DNA from: Zea mays | Taxonomy: Eukaryota > Streptophyta > Magnoliopsida > Poales > Poaceae | NCBI RefSeq assembly: GCF_902167145.1 | Contig: NC_050097.1 | Span: 226,629,034 to 226,693,033 of the forward strand | Direction: 5' to 3' | DNA length: 64,000 nt | Shown: one piece after another, positions 1 through 9,974 of the stretch | How the letters are laid out: each line of letters starts with the position of its first letter | Position numbering within the stretch: the stretch's first letter is position 1 | Notes under the pieces: model-generated | Databases searched by the model: none | Told to the model about the DNA's origin: nothing | Seen by the model: the letters and a program-made list of their open reading frames with translations, nothing else | Program-made: the position numbers and the translations under genes

Positions 1-856
1 ACCTCATCATTTTTTGGCTTCGGAGTGGTTTCTTCCCCCGCCAAAATGAATCAACTTCTTTTCGGCTTCCCCGAAGTAGCCTAGCTTTATCATCATGGGC
101 ATATCAGCCTCAGAGACAGTAGACTTTCCAAAATCCAAGTGGCTGGGCTTGGATGGCATGACGGTGTTATAATCTATCTCTTCTTCATCAGCATCACCCT
201 CTTCAATGTCAGCCTGTTCAGCTTCGACAGCTGGTGCACCTTCGTCAGAGGCACCCTCTGTCACAACCAATCCCGATTGCCTCATTACTTCGGAGATTGG
301 GGCAGTCTTGGCAGCTTCGGCCTCCTCTCCGTCGCGTGTAACTCTAGCAGTTGAACGCACTCTGGCCATTTGATACTGAATTTCTTACGGTTTTGACGAA
401 GTTGTTGACTTTTTGAAATTTTGCCGAAGCTCCTCCTTATGACGAAGCTAAACCAAGACGATGCTCTAATTGAGAATATGATGAATAAGCTTCGGCTATG
501 CTCAAATTTTTCAGCAGCACAACAGTGCAATAGTAATAAATGTTGTGGTAACTTCACACCTACCCGTCTGTTTATATAGTGCCGCAGGTGGGAAGGTGAA
601 TCGTCAAGCCGCCCGCACCCGTTGAACAGTCGCCCGCACCCACTGAACGGTGGACCACAGTGCGCGAGAAGGTGAATCACAAGATCGCGTGTACCCGTCA
701 TATGGTGGGACCGCCTTGCACTCGGAATATTTAATCGTTTCTCGACAATGAGCTCAGGGAAGGTGTTTTTCGGACCTTCGGCATTTCGAAGGCTAAGAGA
801 ATTTTTCACGGGTCGAGCTCGTTACGAAAAACAACCTGGCACCGTGAAGGGGCTAC
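1..856 (+). mobile_element. 3' internal part of a Grande-like Ty3/gypsy retrotransposon
   Basis: This is the end of an element that enters from the left edge. It is rich in cttcgg/ccgaag words, as is the adjoining LTR. Just before the LTR at 857 lies a purine-rich run (GTGAAGGGGCTAC, about 843-856) that fits a polypurine tract, so the element reads on the + strand. No sense-strand coding is visible here; the only plausible ORF is antisense (7-369). The Grande/Tat-lineage assignment is from memory of the LTR end and the antisense ORF. Confidence 0.6.
7..369 (-). CDS. Antisense ORF of a Grande/Tat-lineage retrotransposon
   Basis: A 120-residue ORF runs opposite to the element that contains it. 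It begins MARVRSTARVTRDGEEAEAA and is followed by an acidic stretch (EGDADEEEIDY) and a PSKPSHLDFGKSTV segment. I recognise this as the start of a protein that recurs in maize repeats. Tat-lineage elements such as Grande are known to carry an extra antisense gene between pol and the 3' LTR, and the position here fits. The ORF stops at 7, so it is either truncated by mutation or a short version of a longer family. Its function is unknown; I see no catalytic motif. Confidence 0.5.
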   Translation of the reverse strand: MARVRSTARVTRDGEEAEAAKTAPISEVMRQSGLVVTEGASDEGAPAVEAEQADIEEGDADEEEIDYNTVMPSKPSHLDFGKSTVSEADMPMMIKLGYFGEAEKKLIHFGGGRNHSEAKK

Positions 857-1466
857 TGTTGGGGGTCTGCTTCGTTGCCGAAGGTCCCGTAAGAAGAAAC
901 ACCTTCGGAAGATCAACACAGAAGCAAAGCCGAAGCTACTATCCGGGGAGCTTCGGCATAGTGACACGCCTTGAGACAAAGAGTGGTACCGACTTAAAGA
1001 TGAAAAGATTGATTGGCCCATGATAATTTGTGTCATGATTGTAATCATTTGTAAAGGACATGAATATAAATCCACACAGGCTGCGTCATATGCCTATAAA
1101 TAGATGAACAGTACCCCTGTATTGTTCGCGCTGACTTGTATTCACTCGCGCGTCACACTTGGATCTTTACCTTCTGTTAAGTTGAAGGTACAAATGTAGT
1201 TCAATATTGTTTATATTCATTCATGATTAAATAACAGTGAATGTATATTATAACATCATTCTATTATTCATATTATTTCCATGTTTCATATGTTTCGTAT
1301 TTCATCTGAGTATGCTATGATCATGAAGGTATGTCCTTCATGACCTTCGTCCGAAGATCGTTATATCCTCAGGGAAATAATGCTTCGAAGGACGAAGGGC
1401 CTAAACCTTTAACATCTTGTGTTGCCTTGTTCTTAATTCATAGCATTTGAGAACAAGTCCCCATCA
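857..1466 (+). mobile_element. 3' LTR of the Grande-like element
   Basis: The LTR starts TGTTGGGGGTCTGC after the polypurine tract and ends near AAGTCCCCATCA, giving TG...CA termini and about 610 bp. A TATA box (CTATAAATAG, near 1094) lies on the + strand and confirms orientation. The last bases differ slightly from the CCCCAACA end I would expect, so the right boundary could be off by a few bases. The next five bases (CTCAC, 1467-1471) would be the TSD; its partner is outside the window. Confidence 0.65.
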
Positions 1467-3496
1467 CTCACAAAAATAAACATCTAATTACCATTAGGGT
1501 TTTCCTTTTTAATAAATGAACCATCACTCTACATACACCTATAGCCTAGGCATAAAATTACTACATGCAGACAGTGAACGATTATAATTTAAACAGATAG
1601 AAAATAAATTTATAAACATTTTGCAATTTGAATCACTCAATTTGGAGGTTATATGCAGAAGATATAAAATAAACATGTTTTGGAATTCAAAATACAAAAC
1701 TAGGTCTAATTCTCCAATAAAACAAAAGCGCAGGGATTTTTCTGCAAATTCTCAGGGGCATGCGCGCGAAACCTAGGGATGGCAGGTTGAATCTCATAAA
1801 GCCGAGGGTCTCTTTAACAAAAAGACCATGCGAAGGGTATCAGGTCCTGCCAGCCGTCAGATCCACGATCAACGGCCAAGATTAGATCTGGCGGGCGGGC
1901 GCGCGGACGCGAGCGCTTGACAGGTGGGCTCGGGATGGGTCGAGGCACTGACACATGGGCCCACGGGTCAGTGGTGTGTTGAGGGCGTGGAGCGCGCTAG
2001 CCACTGGATCTCAGATCAACGGCCCTGGTTCCACGAACCACGCGAACCGTTATCCACATATGCAAGCCCTCGGATTAAGGTTGGATGGTTAGGATCTAGC
2101 GTGAGGGGGCTTTATCTTCTCCAGACAGCCAGGGGCAGCGCTGTTCATGCTCGAGGCGGCACAGCCGCCGGAGACGAGGTATATTGGGGTTTCTAGGGGC
2201 GTCGGGGTGGTCTAGGTAGCCATGGAGGTTGTGGAGGACTCAGCGAGCATAATGGTGAGGTAGGGGTTGCAGGAACGAGACTGAGACGGACTGACGGTGG
2301 AGAGGGAACCTCAATCGAACCAGAGGTGACTCCGGCGAGCAATACCCATCGTGGTGGGGGATAATCCGGCGTGCTAAGGCTGGCATAGGCTTCGGGGTGA
2401 GGGTAGGGGTGCTCTATGGCTAAGTTCGAGCTTGGGGAGGGGCTGCAGTGGCCGGACGCCGTGAAGACACGGCGGCCCTACGAGGGGCGACTCCGGCGAG
2501 CCAAAATTCCTCATAGTGAGACAAATTTAGTGCAGAAGAAGGGCGGGGAAATGTCACTTACCCAGAGACGGCGCTCGGGGTAGCTTGGCACGACGCGAGG
2601 GGGCTCCGGTTGACCGGACGACGAGGAATCACGGCGGCGGCGAGCTCCAACCTGCGCAGGGGAGAGGTTGAGCATGGACCGGGCAGAGGAGTTGAGGAAA
2701 GGGGAAAAACACAGCGGGTTCCCGGTGCGCAAAACTTAGGTGAAGCTCACCGTGGCCAAGGCGCTGGCAGAAGCCCATCGACGATGATGGAACAACGAAG
2801 CAATAGAGGGGGCGGCGCTGTGGGCTGGGTGAGTGCGAGGGCAAGGAGAGAGCGAATGAGGGCCAGGGGCGAGCTGGAGGAGAGCGTGTGGGGTCTTCTC
2901 CTAGCGTTCAGACGACGTGGGTGAGTTGTGGGGGGCGTGGGCACGGTTTGACCGCGCGCGAGGCGCACGCCATGGGCACGGATGCGGCAGTTGCGGGGGA
3001 GGGGATGGATCTAACGGGCAGGACCCGCGAGTCAGTGAGAGCGGGTGCATGCGAGCTGGCGCACGCGAGCGTGCAACGGCGCTGACGGGGTGGACCCACT
3101 GGTCAGAGAGAGAGGGGGCAAGCGGGTGCGCGCGGGCGAGCGGCAAGCTGGGCCGGATTGGGCTAAACAGGCTAAAATGGAGTGTTTCTATTTATTGGAA
3201 TTTATAATGGCTTTTCCTTTTATTTTCTCTTATGTGATTCAAATCAAATTCAAATTCAAACTAGTTCAAGCATGTGCATCAAACAAAAGAATAATCTAGG
3301 CTCAGCATGATGCAACATTTCATGACTCACATAGGTTTTGCTATATTAAATAAATAGTTAATCCCCTATAAACTAGACATAATTCTAATAAAAGAGAGAG
3401 AAGAAGTCTATAGAGAGAGAGAGAGACAAGAGGTAACACCTGAATTTAGTAGGCATTAGAGAAGAAATTTTATACACCAAAATTCAGGGTGTTACA
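1467..3496 (-). mobile_element. LTR-like segment of a gypsy element (TGTAACACCC type), truncated at left
   Basis: Read on the minus strand this begins TGTAACACCCTGAATTTTGG at 3496, a typical start for long maize Del/Tekay-type LTRs. The body is GC-rich, non-coding and crowded with short spurious ORFs. On the minus strand it contains a donor-like CTGGGTAAGTG near 2560, comparable to the donor in the LTR of the chromovirus at 54221. The Grande-like element appears to have inserted into it at 1466. No partner LTR or coding region is in the window, so it may be a solo or split LTR. Confidence 0.5.
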
Positions 3497-3892
3497 TCTT
3501 GCCATCCTTGGTTCTGCCTCGCATGGATCTTGACCATCCAAATATACCAATCAAATCAGCATCGTCCGGTCTTCCATGCACCGCTCCCCGCCTCGCTCTC
3601 CGTGCGTCAGCCGCCCTCGCCCCACCCACGAGATTGCCGCTGAAACATCTGTCGCCCCTATCACTGCGCGATGACCACCCACCCAAACACACATGTGCCT
3701 CGCCTTTCCCTCGGAACATAAAAGAGAAACAAAGATTCTCTGCCCCTCCCCCATCGTCGAAACCCTATGCCGACATCACCGGCGGTGACAGTGTACTATG
3801 GCCTCTCGGCCCCTCGCTGGCGGCTTTGGCTCCCACGGCGGCGACATCCCGCTGCTCGCCGCACTCTGCGACGTGCTTGCAAGGTTCGATAC
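3497..3892. other. Low-copy-looking segment, left flank of the Sirevirus insertion
   Basis: This GC-rich, proline-coding stretch has no gene I can recognise. It is continuous with 30716 onward once the 3893-30715 insertion and one GATAC copy are removed. A 135-codon + strand ORF starts at 3499 and runs into the LTR at its 3' end. It could be a decayed gene fragment or part of a transposon. Confidence 0.3.
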
Positions 3893-4523
3893 TGAAAGTC
3901 GCCTAGAGGGGGGTGGATACGCGGAATCTGAAATTTATAACTTAATCCACAAACTACGAGTTGGGGTTGTCGTTAGAAATAAAACCGAGTCTGAAAGAGA
4001 GGGCGAAAACAAATCACAAGCAAATGAAGCGGATGACACGGTGATTTGTTTTACCGAGGTTCGGTTCTTGCAAACCTAGTCCCCGTTGAGGTGGTCACAA
4101 AGACCGGGTCTCTTTCAACCATTTCCCTCTCTCAAACGGTCACTTAGACCGAGTGAGCTTTCTCCTTAATCAAACGGGTCACTTAGACCCCTCACAAGGA
4201 CCACCACAACTTGGTGTCTCTTGCTTTGATTACAAGTCACTTGAGAATAAGAATGGGAAGGAAGAAAGCACGATTGCAAAAGCCAAGCAACAAGAGCGAC
4301 AAATATCACAAGATTACTCTTTCTCTCAAGTCGCTAATCACTAATGATTACTTGTCTCAATTGTGGAACTTGAGAGATTGGAAGCTTTGATTATGTCTTG
4401 GAATGGATTGCTAGCTCTTGTATTGAATGTGAAGGATTGGAATGCTTGGGTGTGGTGAATGGAGGTGGTTGGGGTTGTATTTATAGCCCCCATCCACTTC
4501 CTAGTCGTTGCTCCTTTTCTGCC
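3893..4523 (-). mobile_element. Outer Sirevirus 3' LTR, first piece
   Basis: This piece runs from the TG terminus at 3893 to the Opie insertion point. It continues at 22229/22234. On the minus strand it holds the TATA box (CTATAAATACAACC, near 4477-4490). The last five bases, CTGCC, are the target site duplicated by the inserted array. Confidence 0.88.
4519..4523. repeat. TSD CTGCC, left copy, of the tandem Opie array
   Basis: CTGCC precedes the first Opie LTR here and follows the third at 22229-22233. No such duplication is expected at the middle LTR and none is seen, so the whole three-LTR array occupies one insertion site. Confidence 0.85.
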
Positions 4524-5847
4524 TGATAGTCGCCTAGAGGGGGGGGTGAATAGGGCGAAACTGAAATTTACAAATATAAACACAACTACAAGCCGGGGTT
4601 AGCGTTAGTAATAATAAACGAGTCCAAGAGAGAGGGCGCAAAACAAATCCCAAGCGAATAAGCAAGTGAGACACGGAGATTTGTTTTACCGAGGTTCGGT
4701 TCTTGCAAACCTACTCCCCGTTGAGGAGGCCACAAAGGCCGGGTCTCTTTCAACCCTTCCCTCTCTCAAATGGTCCCTCGGACCGAGTGAGCTTCTCTTC
4801 TCAAATCAAAGCCGGGAACAAAACTTCCCCGCAAGGGCCACCACACAATTGGTGCCTCTTGCCTTGATTACAATGGAGTTGTGATCTCAAGAACAAGTGA
4901 GAAAGAAAAGAAGCAATCCAAGCGCAAGAGCTCAAATGAACACGGCAAATCACTCTCACTAGTCACTAGGGCTTTGTGTGGAATTGGAGAGGATTTGATC
5001 TCTTTAGTGTGTTTAGAATTGAATGCTAGAGCTCTTGTAGTAGTTGAGAAGTGGAAAACTTGGATGCAATGAATGGTGGGGTGGTTGGGGTATTTATAGC
5101 CCCAACCACCAAACTTGACCGTTGGCTGGAGGCGTCTGCTCGATGGCGCACCGGACAGTCCGGTGCACACCGGACAGTCCGGTGCCCCTGCCACGTCATC
5201 ACTGCCGTTGGATTCTAGCCGTTGGAGCTTCTGACTTGTGGGCCCGCCTGGGTGTCCGGTGCACACCGGACATGTACTGTTTGATGTCCGGTGCACCGGT
5301 ATGGGCAAGTCTGACGTCTGCGCGCGCTGCGCGCGCATTAAATGCACCGCAGAGAGCCGTTGGCGCCGAAGAGAGCCGTTGCTCCGCTGGCACACCGGAC
5401 AGTCCGGTGCACACCGGACAGTCCGGTGAATTTTAGCGGAGCGGCTGCCACGCGAAACCGAGGCTGGCGAGTTCCGGAGGCCGCGCTTCCTTGGAGCACC
5501 GGACATGTCCGGTGCACACCGGACAGTCCGGTGAATTATAGCGCGCCGGCTTCCGAGAAATCCCGAGGGTGAAGAGTTTGAGTCTGAGTCCCCTGGTGCA
5601 CCGGACAGGTACTGTTCACTGTCCGGTGGCACACCGGACAGTCCGGTGCGCCAGACCAGGGGTGCCCTCGGTTGCCCCTTTGCTCCTTTATTGAATCCAA
5701 AACTTGGTCTTTTTATTGGCTGAGTGTGAACCTTTTACACCTGTATAATCTATACACTTGGGCAAACTAGTTAGTCCAAAGATTTGTGTTGGGCAATTCA
5801 ACCACCAAAATTATTTAGGAACTAGGTGTAAGCCTAATTCCCTTTCA
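4524..5847 (-). mobile_element. Opie LTR A (left, 3' LTR of unit 1)
   Basis: Begins TGATAGTCGCCTAGAG, ends AATTCCCTTTCA, 1324 bp. The minus-strand TATA box (CTATAAATACCCC) is near 5090-5102. The G run after the start is 8 long. The stretch at 5148-5652 is packed with CACCGGAC/GTCCGGTG palindromes. Confidence 0.93.
5148..5652. repeat. Array of CACCGGACAGTCCGGTG palindromes in Opie LTR A
   Basis: About ten half-site pairs of CACCGGAC and GTCCGGTG, mostly 17-bp palindromes with AGT, TGT or longer spacers, some in back-to-back pairs. The same array recurs in LTR B (13337-13841) and LTR C (21529-22033). Palindromic repeats in this LTR zone are a described feature of maize Sireviruses. They lie upstream of the TATA box in the sense of transcription, so a role as protein-binding or enhancer sites is plausible but not shown. 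Confidence 0.85.
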
Positions 5848-6715
5848 ATCTCCCCCTTTTTGGTGATTGATGCCAACACAAACCAAAGCAAATAGAGAAG
5901 TGCATAATTGAACTAGTTTGTAAAAGGTTGCTTGGAATTGAGCCAATAAAACTACTTACAAGATATGCATGGAATGTTTCTTTCTTATTTAGCATTTTGG
6001 ACCACGTTTGCACCACATGTTTTGTTTTTGCAAGTCCTTTTGTAAATCCATTTCAAAGATCTTTTGCAAATAGTCAAAGGTAAATGAATAAGAGTTTGCA
6101 AAGCATTTTTAGGATTTGAAATTTTCTCCCCCTGAATCAAATGCTTTTCCTTTGACTAAACAAAACTCCCCCTAAAAGAGATCCACCTCTTAGTGTTCAA
6201 GAGGGTTTTGATATATCATTTTGAAATGCTACTTGCTCCCCCTTTGAACACAATAGGATACCAATTGATAAATACTTCTTTGAAAATACTAAGTTTTTGA
6301 AATTGGTGGTGGTGCGGTCCTTTTGCTTTGGGCTCATTTCTCCCCCTTTTTGGCATGAATCGCCAAAAACGGAATCATTAGACCCCTCTTGGTGCTATCT
6401 TCCTCTTTGGTCATAAATAAATGGGTTAAGATTATACCAAAGATGAAGTCCGGTCCTTTTGCTTTTGAGCTTTTATTCTCTCCCCCAAGGATGAAGTCCT
6501 TTTCTTTGATGCTCATTTCTCCCCAAGGAATAGAGAGTTGCTCGGAGTGATGGCGAAGCATGAGTTACGGAGTGGAAGCCTTTGTCTTCGCCGAAGACTC
6601 CAATTCCCTTTCAATATACCTATGACTTGGTTTGAAATAGACTTGAAAGCACATTAGTCATAGCATATATAAAAGAGATATGATCAAAGGTATTCAAGTG
6701 AGCTATGTGTGCAAG
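5848..6715 (-). other. Non-coding 3' tract of Opie unit 1 with multiple polypurine tracts
   Basis: Between pol and the 3' LTR no credible gene is present, so there is no envelope-like ORF. On the minus strand the LTR-adjacent polypurine tract is AAAAAGGGGGAGAT (5848-5861). Further purine tracts of the same AGGGGGAGA style occur near 6125, 6166, 6234 and 6340. Repeated polypurine tracts are characteristic of Sireviruses. Confidence 0.8.
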
Positions 6716-9700
6716 CTAGCAAAAGAAATTTCTAGAATCAAGAATATTGAGCTCATGCCTAAGTTTGGTAAAAGTTTGTTCATCAAGTGGCTTGGTAAAG
6801 ATATCGGCTAATTGATCTTTAGTGTTAATATAAGAAATCTCGATATCTCCCTTTTGTTGGTGATCCCTAAGAAAATGATACCGAATGGCTATGTGCTTAG
6901 TGCGGCTATGCTCGACGGGATTGTCGGCCATTTTGATTGCACTCTCATTATCACATAGCAAAGGGACTTTGGTTAATTTGTAACCGTAGTCCCACAGGGT
7001 TTGCCTCATCCAAAGCAATTGCGCGCAACAATGACCTGCGGCAATGTACTCGGCTTCGGCGGTGGAAAGAGCGACCGAATTTTGCTTCTTTGAAGCCCAA
7101 GACACCAAGGATCTTCCCAAGAACTGACAAGTCCCCGATGTGCTCTTCCTATTAATTTTACACCCCGCCCAATCGGCATCCGAATAACCAATCAAATCAA
7201 ATGTGGATCCCCGAGGGTACCAAAGCCCAAACTTAGGTGTATAAGCCAAATATCTCAAGATTCGTTTTACGGCCGTAAGGTGGGATTCCTTAGGGTCGGA
7301 TTGGAATCTTGCACACATGCAAACGGAAAGCATAATATCCGGTCGAGATGCACATAAATAAAGCAATGAACCAATCATCGACCGGTATACCTTTTGATCC
7401 ACGGACTTACCTCCCGTGTCGAGGTCGAGATGCCCATTTGTTCCCATGGGTGTCTTGATGGGTTTGGCATCCTTCATCCCAAACTTAGCAAGAATGTCTT
7501 GAGTGTACTTTGTTTGGCTAATGAGGGTGCCTTCTTGGAGTTGCTTCACTTGAAATCCTAAGAAATACTTCAACTCCCCCATTATCGACATCTCGAATTT
7601 TTGTGTCATAATCCTACTAAACTCTTCACATGTAGACTCGTTAGTAGACCCAAAAATAATATCATCAACATAAATTTGGCATACAAACAAGTCATTTTCA
7701 AGAGTTTTAGTAAAGAGTGTAGGATCGGCTTTGCCAACTTTGAAGCCATTAGCAATAAGGAAATCTCTTAGGCATTCATACCATGCTCTTGGGGCTTGCT
7801 TGAGCCCATAAAGCGCCTTAGAGAGCCTATAAACATGGTTAGGATACTCACTGTCTTCAAAGCCGGGAGGTTGCTCAACATAGACCTCTTCCTTGATTGG
7901 TCCATTGAGGAAGGCACTTTTCACGTCCATTTGATAAAGCTTAAAGCCATGGTAAGTAGCATAGGCCAATAATATGCGAATTGACTCAAGCCTAGCTACG
8001 GGTGCATAGGTTTCACCGAAATCCAAACCTTCGACTTGTGAATACCCTTTGGCCACAAGTCGAGCTTTGTTCCTTGTCACCACACCATGCTCATCTTGCT
8101 TGTTGCGGAAGACCCATTTGGTTCCTACAACATTTTGGTTAGGACGTGGAACTAAATGCCATACCTCATTCCTCGTGAAATTGTTGAGCTCCTCTTGCAT
8201 CGCCACCACCCAATCCGAATCTTGAAGTGCTTCCTCTACCCTGTGTGGCTCAATAGAGGAAACAAAAGAGTAATGTTCACAAAAATGAGCAACTCGAGAT
8301 CGAGTAGTTACCCCCTTATGAATGTCGCCGAGGATGGTGTCGACGGGGTGATCTCGTTGTATTGCTTGGTGGACTCTTGGGTGTGGCGGTCTTGGTTCTT
8401 CCTCATCCTCCTTTTCTTGATCATTTGCATCTCCCCCTTGATCATTGCCATCATCGTGAGGTGGCTCATCTTCTTGATTTTGCTCTTCATCATTTTGAGC
8501 CTCATCCTCAATTTGAGTTGGTGGAGATGCTTGCATGGAGGAGGATGGTTGATCTTGTGCATTTGGAGGCTCTTCGGATTCCTTAGGACACACATTCCCA
8601 ATGGACATGTTCCTTAGCGCGATGCATGGAGCCTCTTCATTACCTATCTCATCAAGACCAACTTGCTCTACTTGAGAGCCGTTAGTTTCATCAAACACAA
8701 CGTCACATGAGACTTCAACTAGTCCAGTGGACTTGTTAAAGACCCTATATGCCCTTGTGTTTGAGTCATAACCAAGTAAAAAGCCTTCTACAGTTTTAGG
8801 AGCAAATTTAGATTTTCTACCTCTTTTAACAAGAATAAAGCATTTGCTACCAAAAACTCTAAAGTATGAAATGTTGGGCTTTTTACCGGTTAGGAGTTCA
8901 TATGATGTCTTCTTGAGGATTCGGTGAAGATATAACCGATTGATGGCGTAGCAGGCGGTGTTGACTGCTTCGGCCCAAAACCGGTCCGGAGTCTTGTACT
9001 CATCAAGCATGGTTCTTGCCATGTCCAATAGAGTTCGATTCTTCCTCTCCACTACACCATTTTGCTGTGGAGTGTAGGGAGAAGAGAACTCATGCTTGAT
9101 GCCCTCCTCCTCAAGAAAGCCTTCAATTTGTGAGTTCTTGAACTCCGTTCCGTTGTCGCTTCTTATTTTCTTGATCCTTAAGCTGAACTCATTTTGAGCC
9201 CGTCTCAAGAATCCCTTTAAGGTCTCTTGGGTTTGAGATTTTTCCTGTAAAAAGAATACCCAAGTGAAGCGAGAATAATCATCCACTATTACAAGACAAT
9301 ACTTACTCCCGCCGATGCTTATGTAAGCGATCGGGCCGAATAGATCCATGTGGAGTAGTTCAAGCGGCCTGTCGGTCGTCATGATGTTCTTGTATGGATG
9401 ATGGACTCCAACTTGCTTCCCCGCCTGGCATGCGCTACAAATCCTGTCTTTCTCAAAATGAACATTTGTTAATCCTAAAATGTGCTCTCCCTTTAGAAGC
9501 TTATGAAGATTCTTCATCCCAACATGGGCTAGTCGGCGGTGCCAGAGCCAACCCATGTTAGTCTTAGCAATCAAGCATGTGTCGAGTTCAGCTCTATCAA
9601 AATCTACTAGGTATAGCTGACCCTCTAACACTCCCTTAAATGCTATTGAATCATCACTTCTTCTAAAGACAGTGACACCTACATCAGTAAAAAGACAGTT

Positions 9701-9961
9701 GTAGCCCATTTGACATAATTGTGAAACAGAAAGCAAGTTGTAATCTAAAGAATCTACAAGAAAAACATTGGAAATAGAATGGTCAGGAGATATAGCAATT
9801 TTACCCAGTCCTTTGACCAAACCTTGATTTCCATCCCCGAATGTGATAGCTCGTTGGGGATCTTGGTTTTTCTCATATGAGGAGAACATCCTTTTCTCCC
9901 CGGTCATGTGGTTTGTGCACCCGCTGTCGAGTATCCAACTTGAGCCCCCGGATGCATAAAC
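6716..9961 (-). CDS. pol: Opie unit 1 pol polyprotein (protease, integrase, reverse transcriptase, RNase H)
   Basis: This is the Ty1/copia polyprotein that matures gag, integrates the cDNA and copies the RNA. The open frame begins at 9961 just after an in-frame TAG. The first Met is at 9907, but starting there would remove the protease motif ILDSGCTNH encoded upstream, so translation probably does not begin at that Met. Counting from the 9907 Met (1063 aa): the integrase zinc finger (H123, H127, C157, C160); the catalytic core with D188 (MDLFGP), D251 (SDNGTEF) and E287 (VVERKN); a reverse transcriptase with the [10 protein letters not shown] active site; and RNase H with DADWAG and the LSTAEAEY motif. 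No stop or frameshift interrupts it. Expression relative to gag is unusual (see findings). Confidence 0.93.
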   Translation of the reverse strand, partial: VYASGGSSWILDSGCTNHMTGEKRMFSSYEKNQDPQRAITFGDGNQGLVKGLGKIAISPDHSISNVFLVDSLDYNLLSVSQLCQMGYNCLFTDVGVTVFRRSDDSIAFKGVLEGQLYLVDFDRAELDTCLIAKTNMGWLWHRRLAHVGMKNLHKLLKGEHILGLTNVHFEKDRICSACQAGKQVGVHHPYKNIMTTDRPLELLHMDLFGPIAYISIGGSKYCLVIVDDYSRFTWVFFLQEKSQTQETLKGFLRRAQNEFSLRIKKIRSDNGTEFKNSQIEGFLEEEGIKHEFSSPYTPQQNGVVERKNRTLLDMARTMLDEYKTPDRFWAEAVNTACYAINRLYLHRILKKTSYELLTGKKPNISYFRVFGSKCFILVKRGRKSKFAPKTVEGFLLGYDSNTRAYRVFNKSTGLVEVSCDVVFDETNGSQVEQVGLDEIGNEEAPCIALRNMSIGNVCPKESEEPPNAQDQPSSSMQASPPTQIEDEAQNDEEQNQEDEPPHDDGNDQGGDANDQEKEDEEEPRPPHPRVHQAIQRDHPVDTILGDIHKGVTTRSRVAHFCEHYSFVSSIEPHRVEEALQDSDWVVAMQEELNNFTRNEVWHLVPRPNQNVVGTKWVFRNKQDEHGVVTRNKARLVAKGYSQVEGLDFGETYAPVARLESIRILLAYATYHGFKLYQMDVKSAFLNGPIKEEVYVEQPPGFEDSEYPNHVYRLSKALYGLKQAPRAWYECLRDFLIANGFKVGKADPTLFTKTLENDLFVCQIYVDDIIFGSTNESTCEEFSRIMTQKFEMSIMGELKYFLGFQVKQLQEGTLISQTKYTQDILAKFGMKDAKPIKTPMGTNGHLDLDTGGKSVDQKVYRSMIGSLLYLCASRPDIMLSVCMCARFQSDPKESHLTAVKRILRYLAYTPKFGLWYPRGSTFDLIGYSDADWAGCKINRKSTSGTCQFLGRSLVSWASKKQNSVALSTAEAEYIAAGHCCAQLLWMRQTLWDYGYKLTKVPLLCDNESAIKMADNPVEHSRTKHIAIRYHFLRDHQQKGDIEISYINTKDQLADIFTKPLDEQTFTKLRHELNILDSRNFFC

Positions 9962-9974
9962 CTACAAAACAATT

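Noticed and set aside
4868..5632. 254-codon minus-strand ORF repeated in all three Opie LTRs (also 13057-13821, 21249-22013)
   Set aside because: It lies within the LTR, runs through the palindrome array and has no domain; the repetition reflects LTR identity, not a conserved gene.
5148..5652. Regular CACCGGAC repeats resembling a CRISPR array
   Set aside because: They are palindromes with irregular, non-unique spacing inside a plant LTR; no cas genes and a eukaryotic context.
5848..6715. Possible envelope-like gene between pol and the 3' LTR, as in some Sireviruses
   Set aside because: Only short ORFs without signal peptide or transmembrane pattern are present; the region is polypurine-rich non-coding DNA.
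8156..8617. 153-codon + strand ORF opposite Opie pol (and 16345-16806)
   Set aside because: It is the complement of the acidic linker in pol; the hydrophobic appearance is a codon-complement effect, not a membrane protein.
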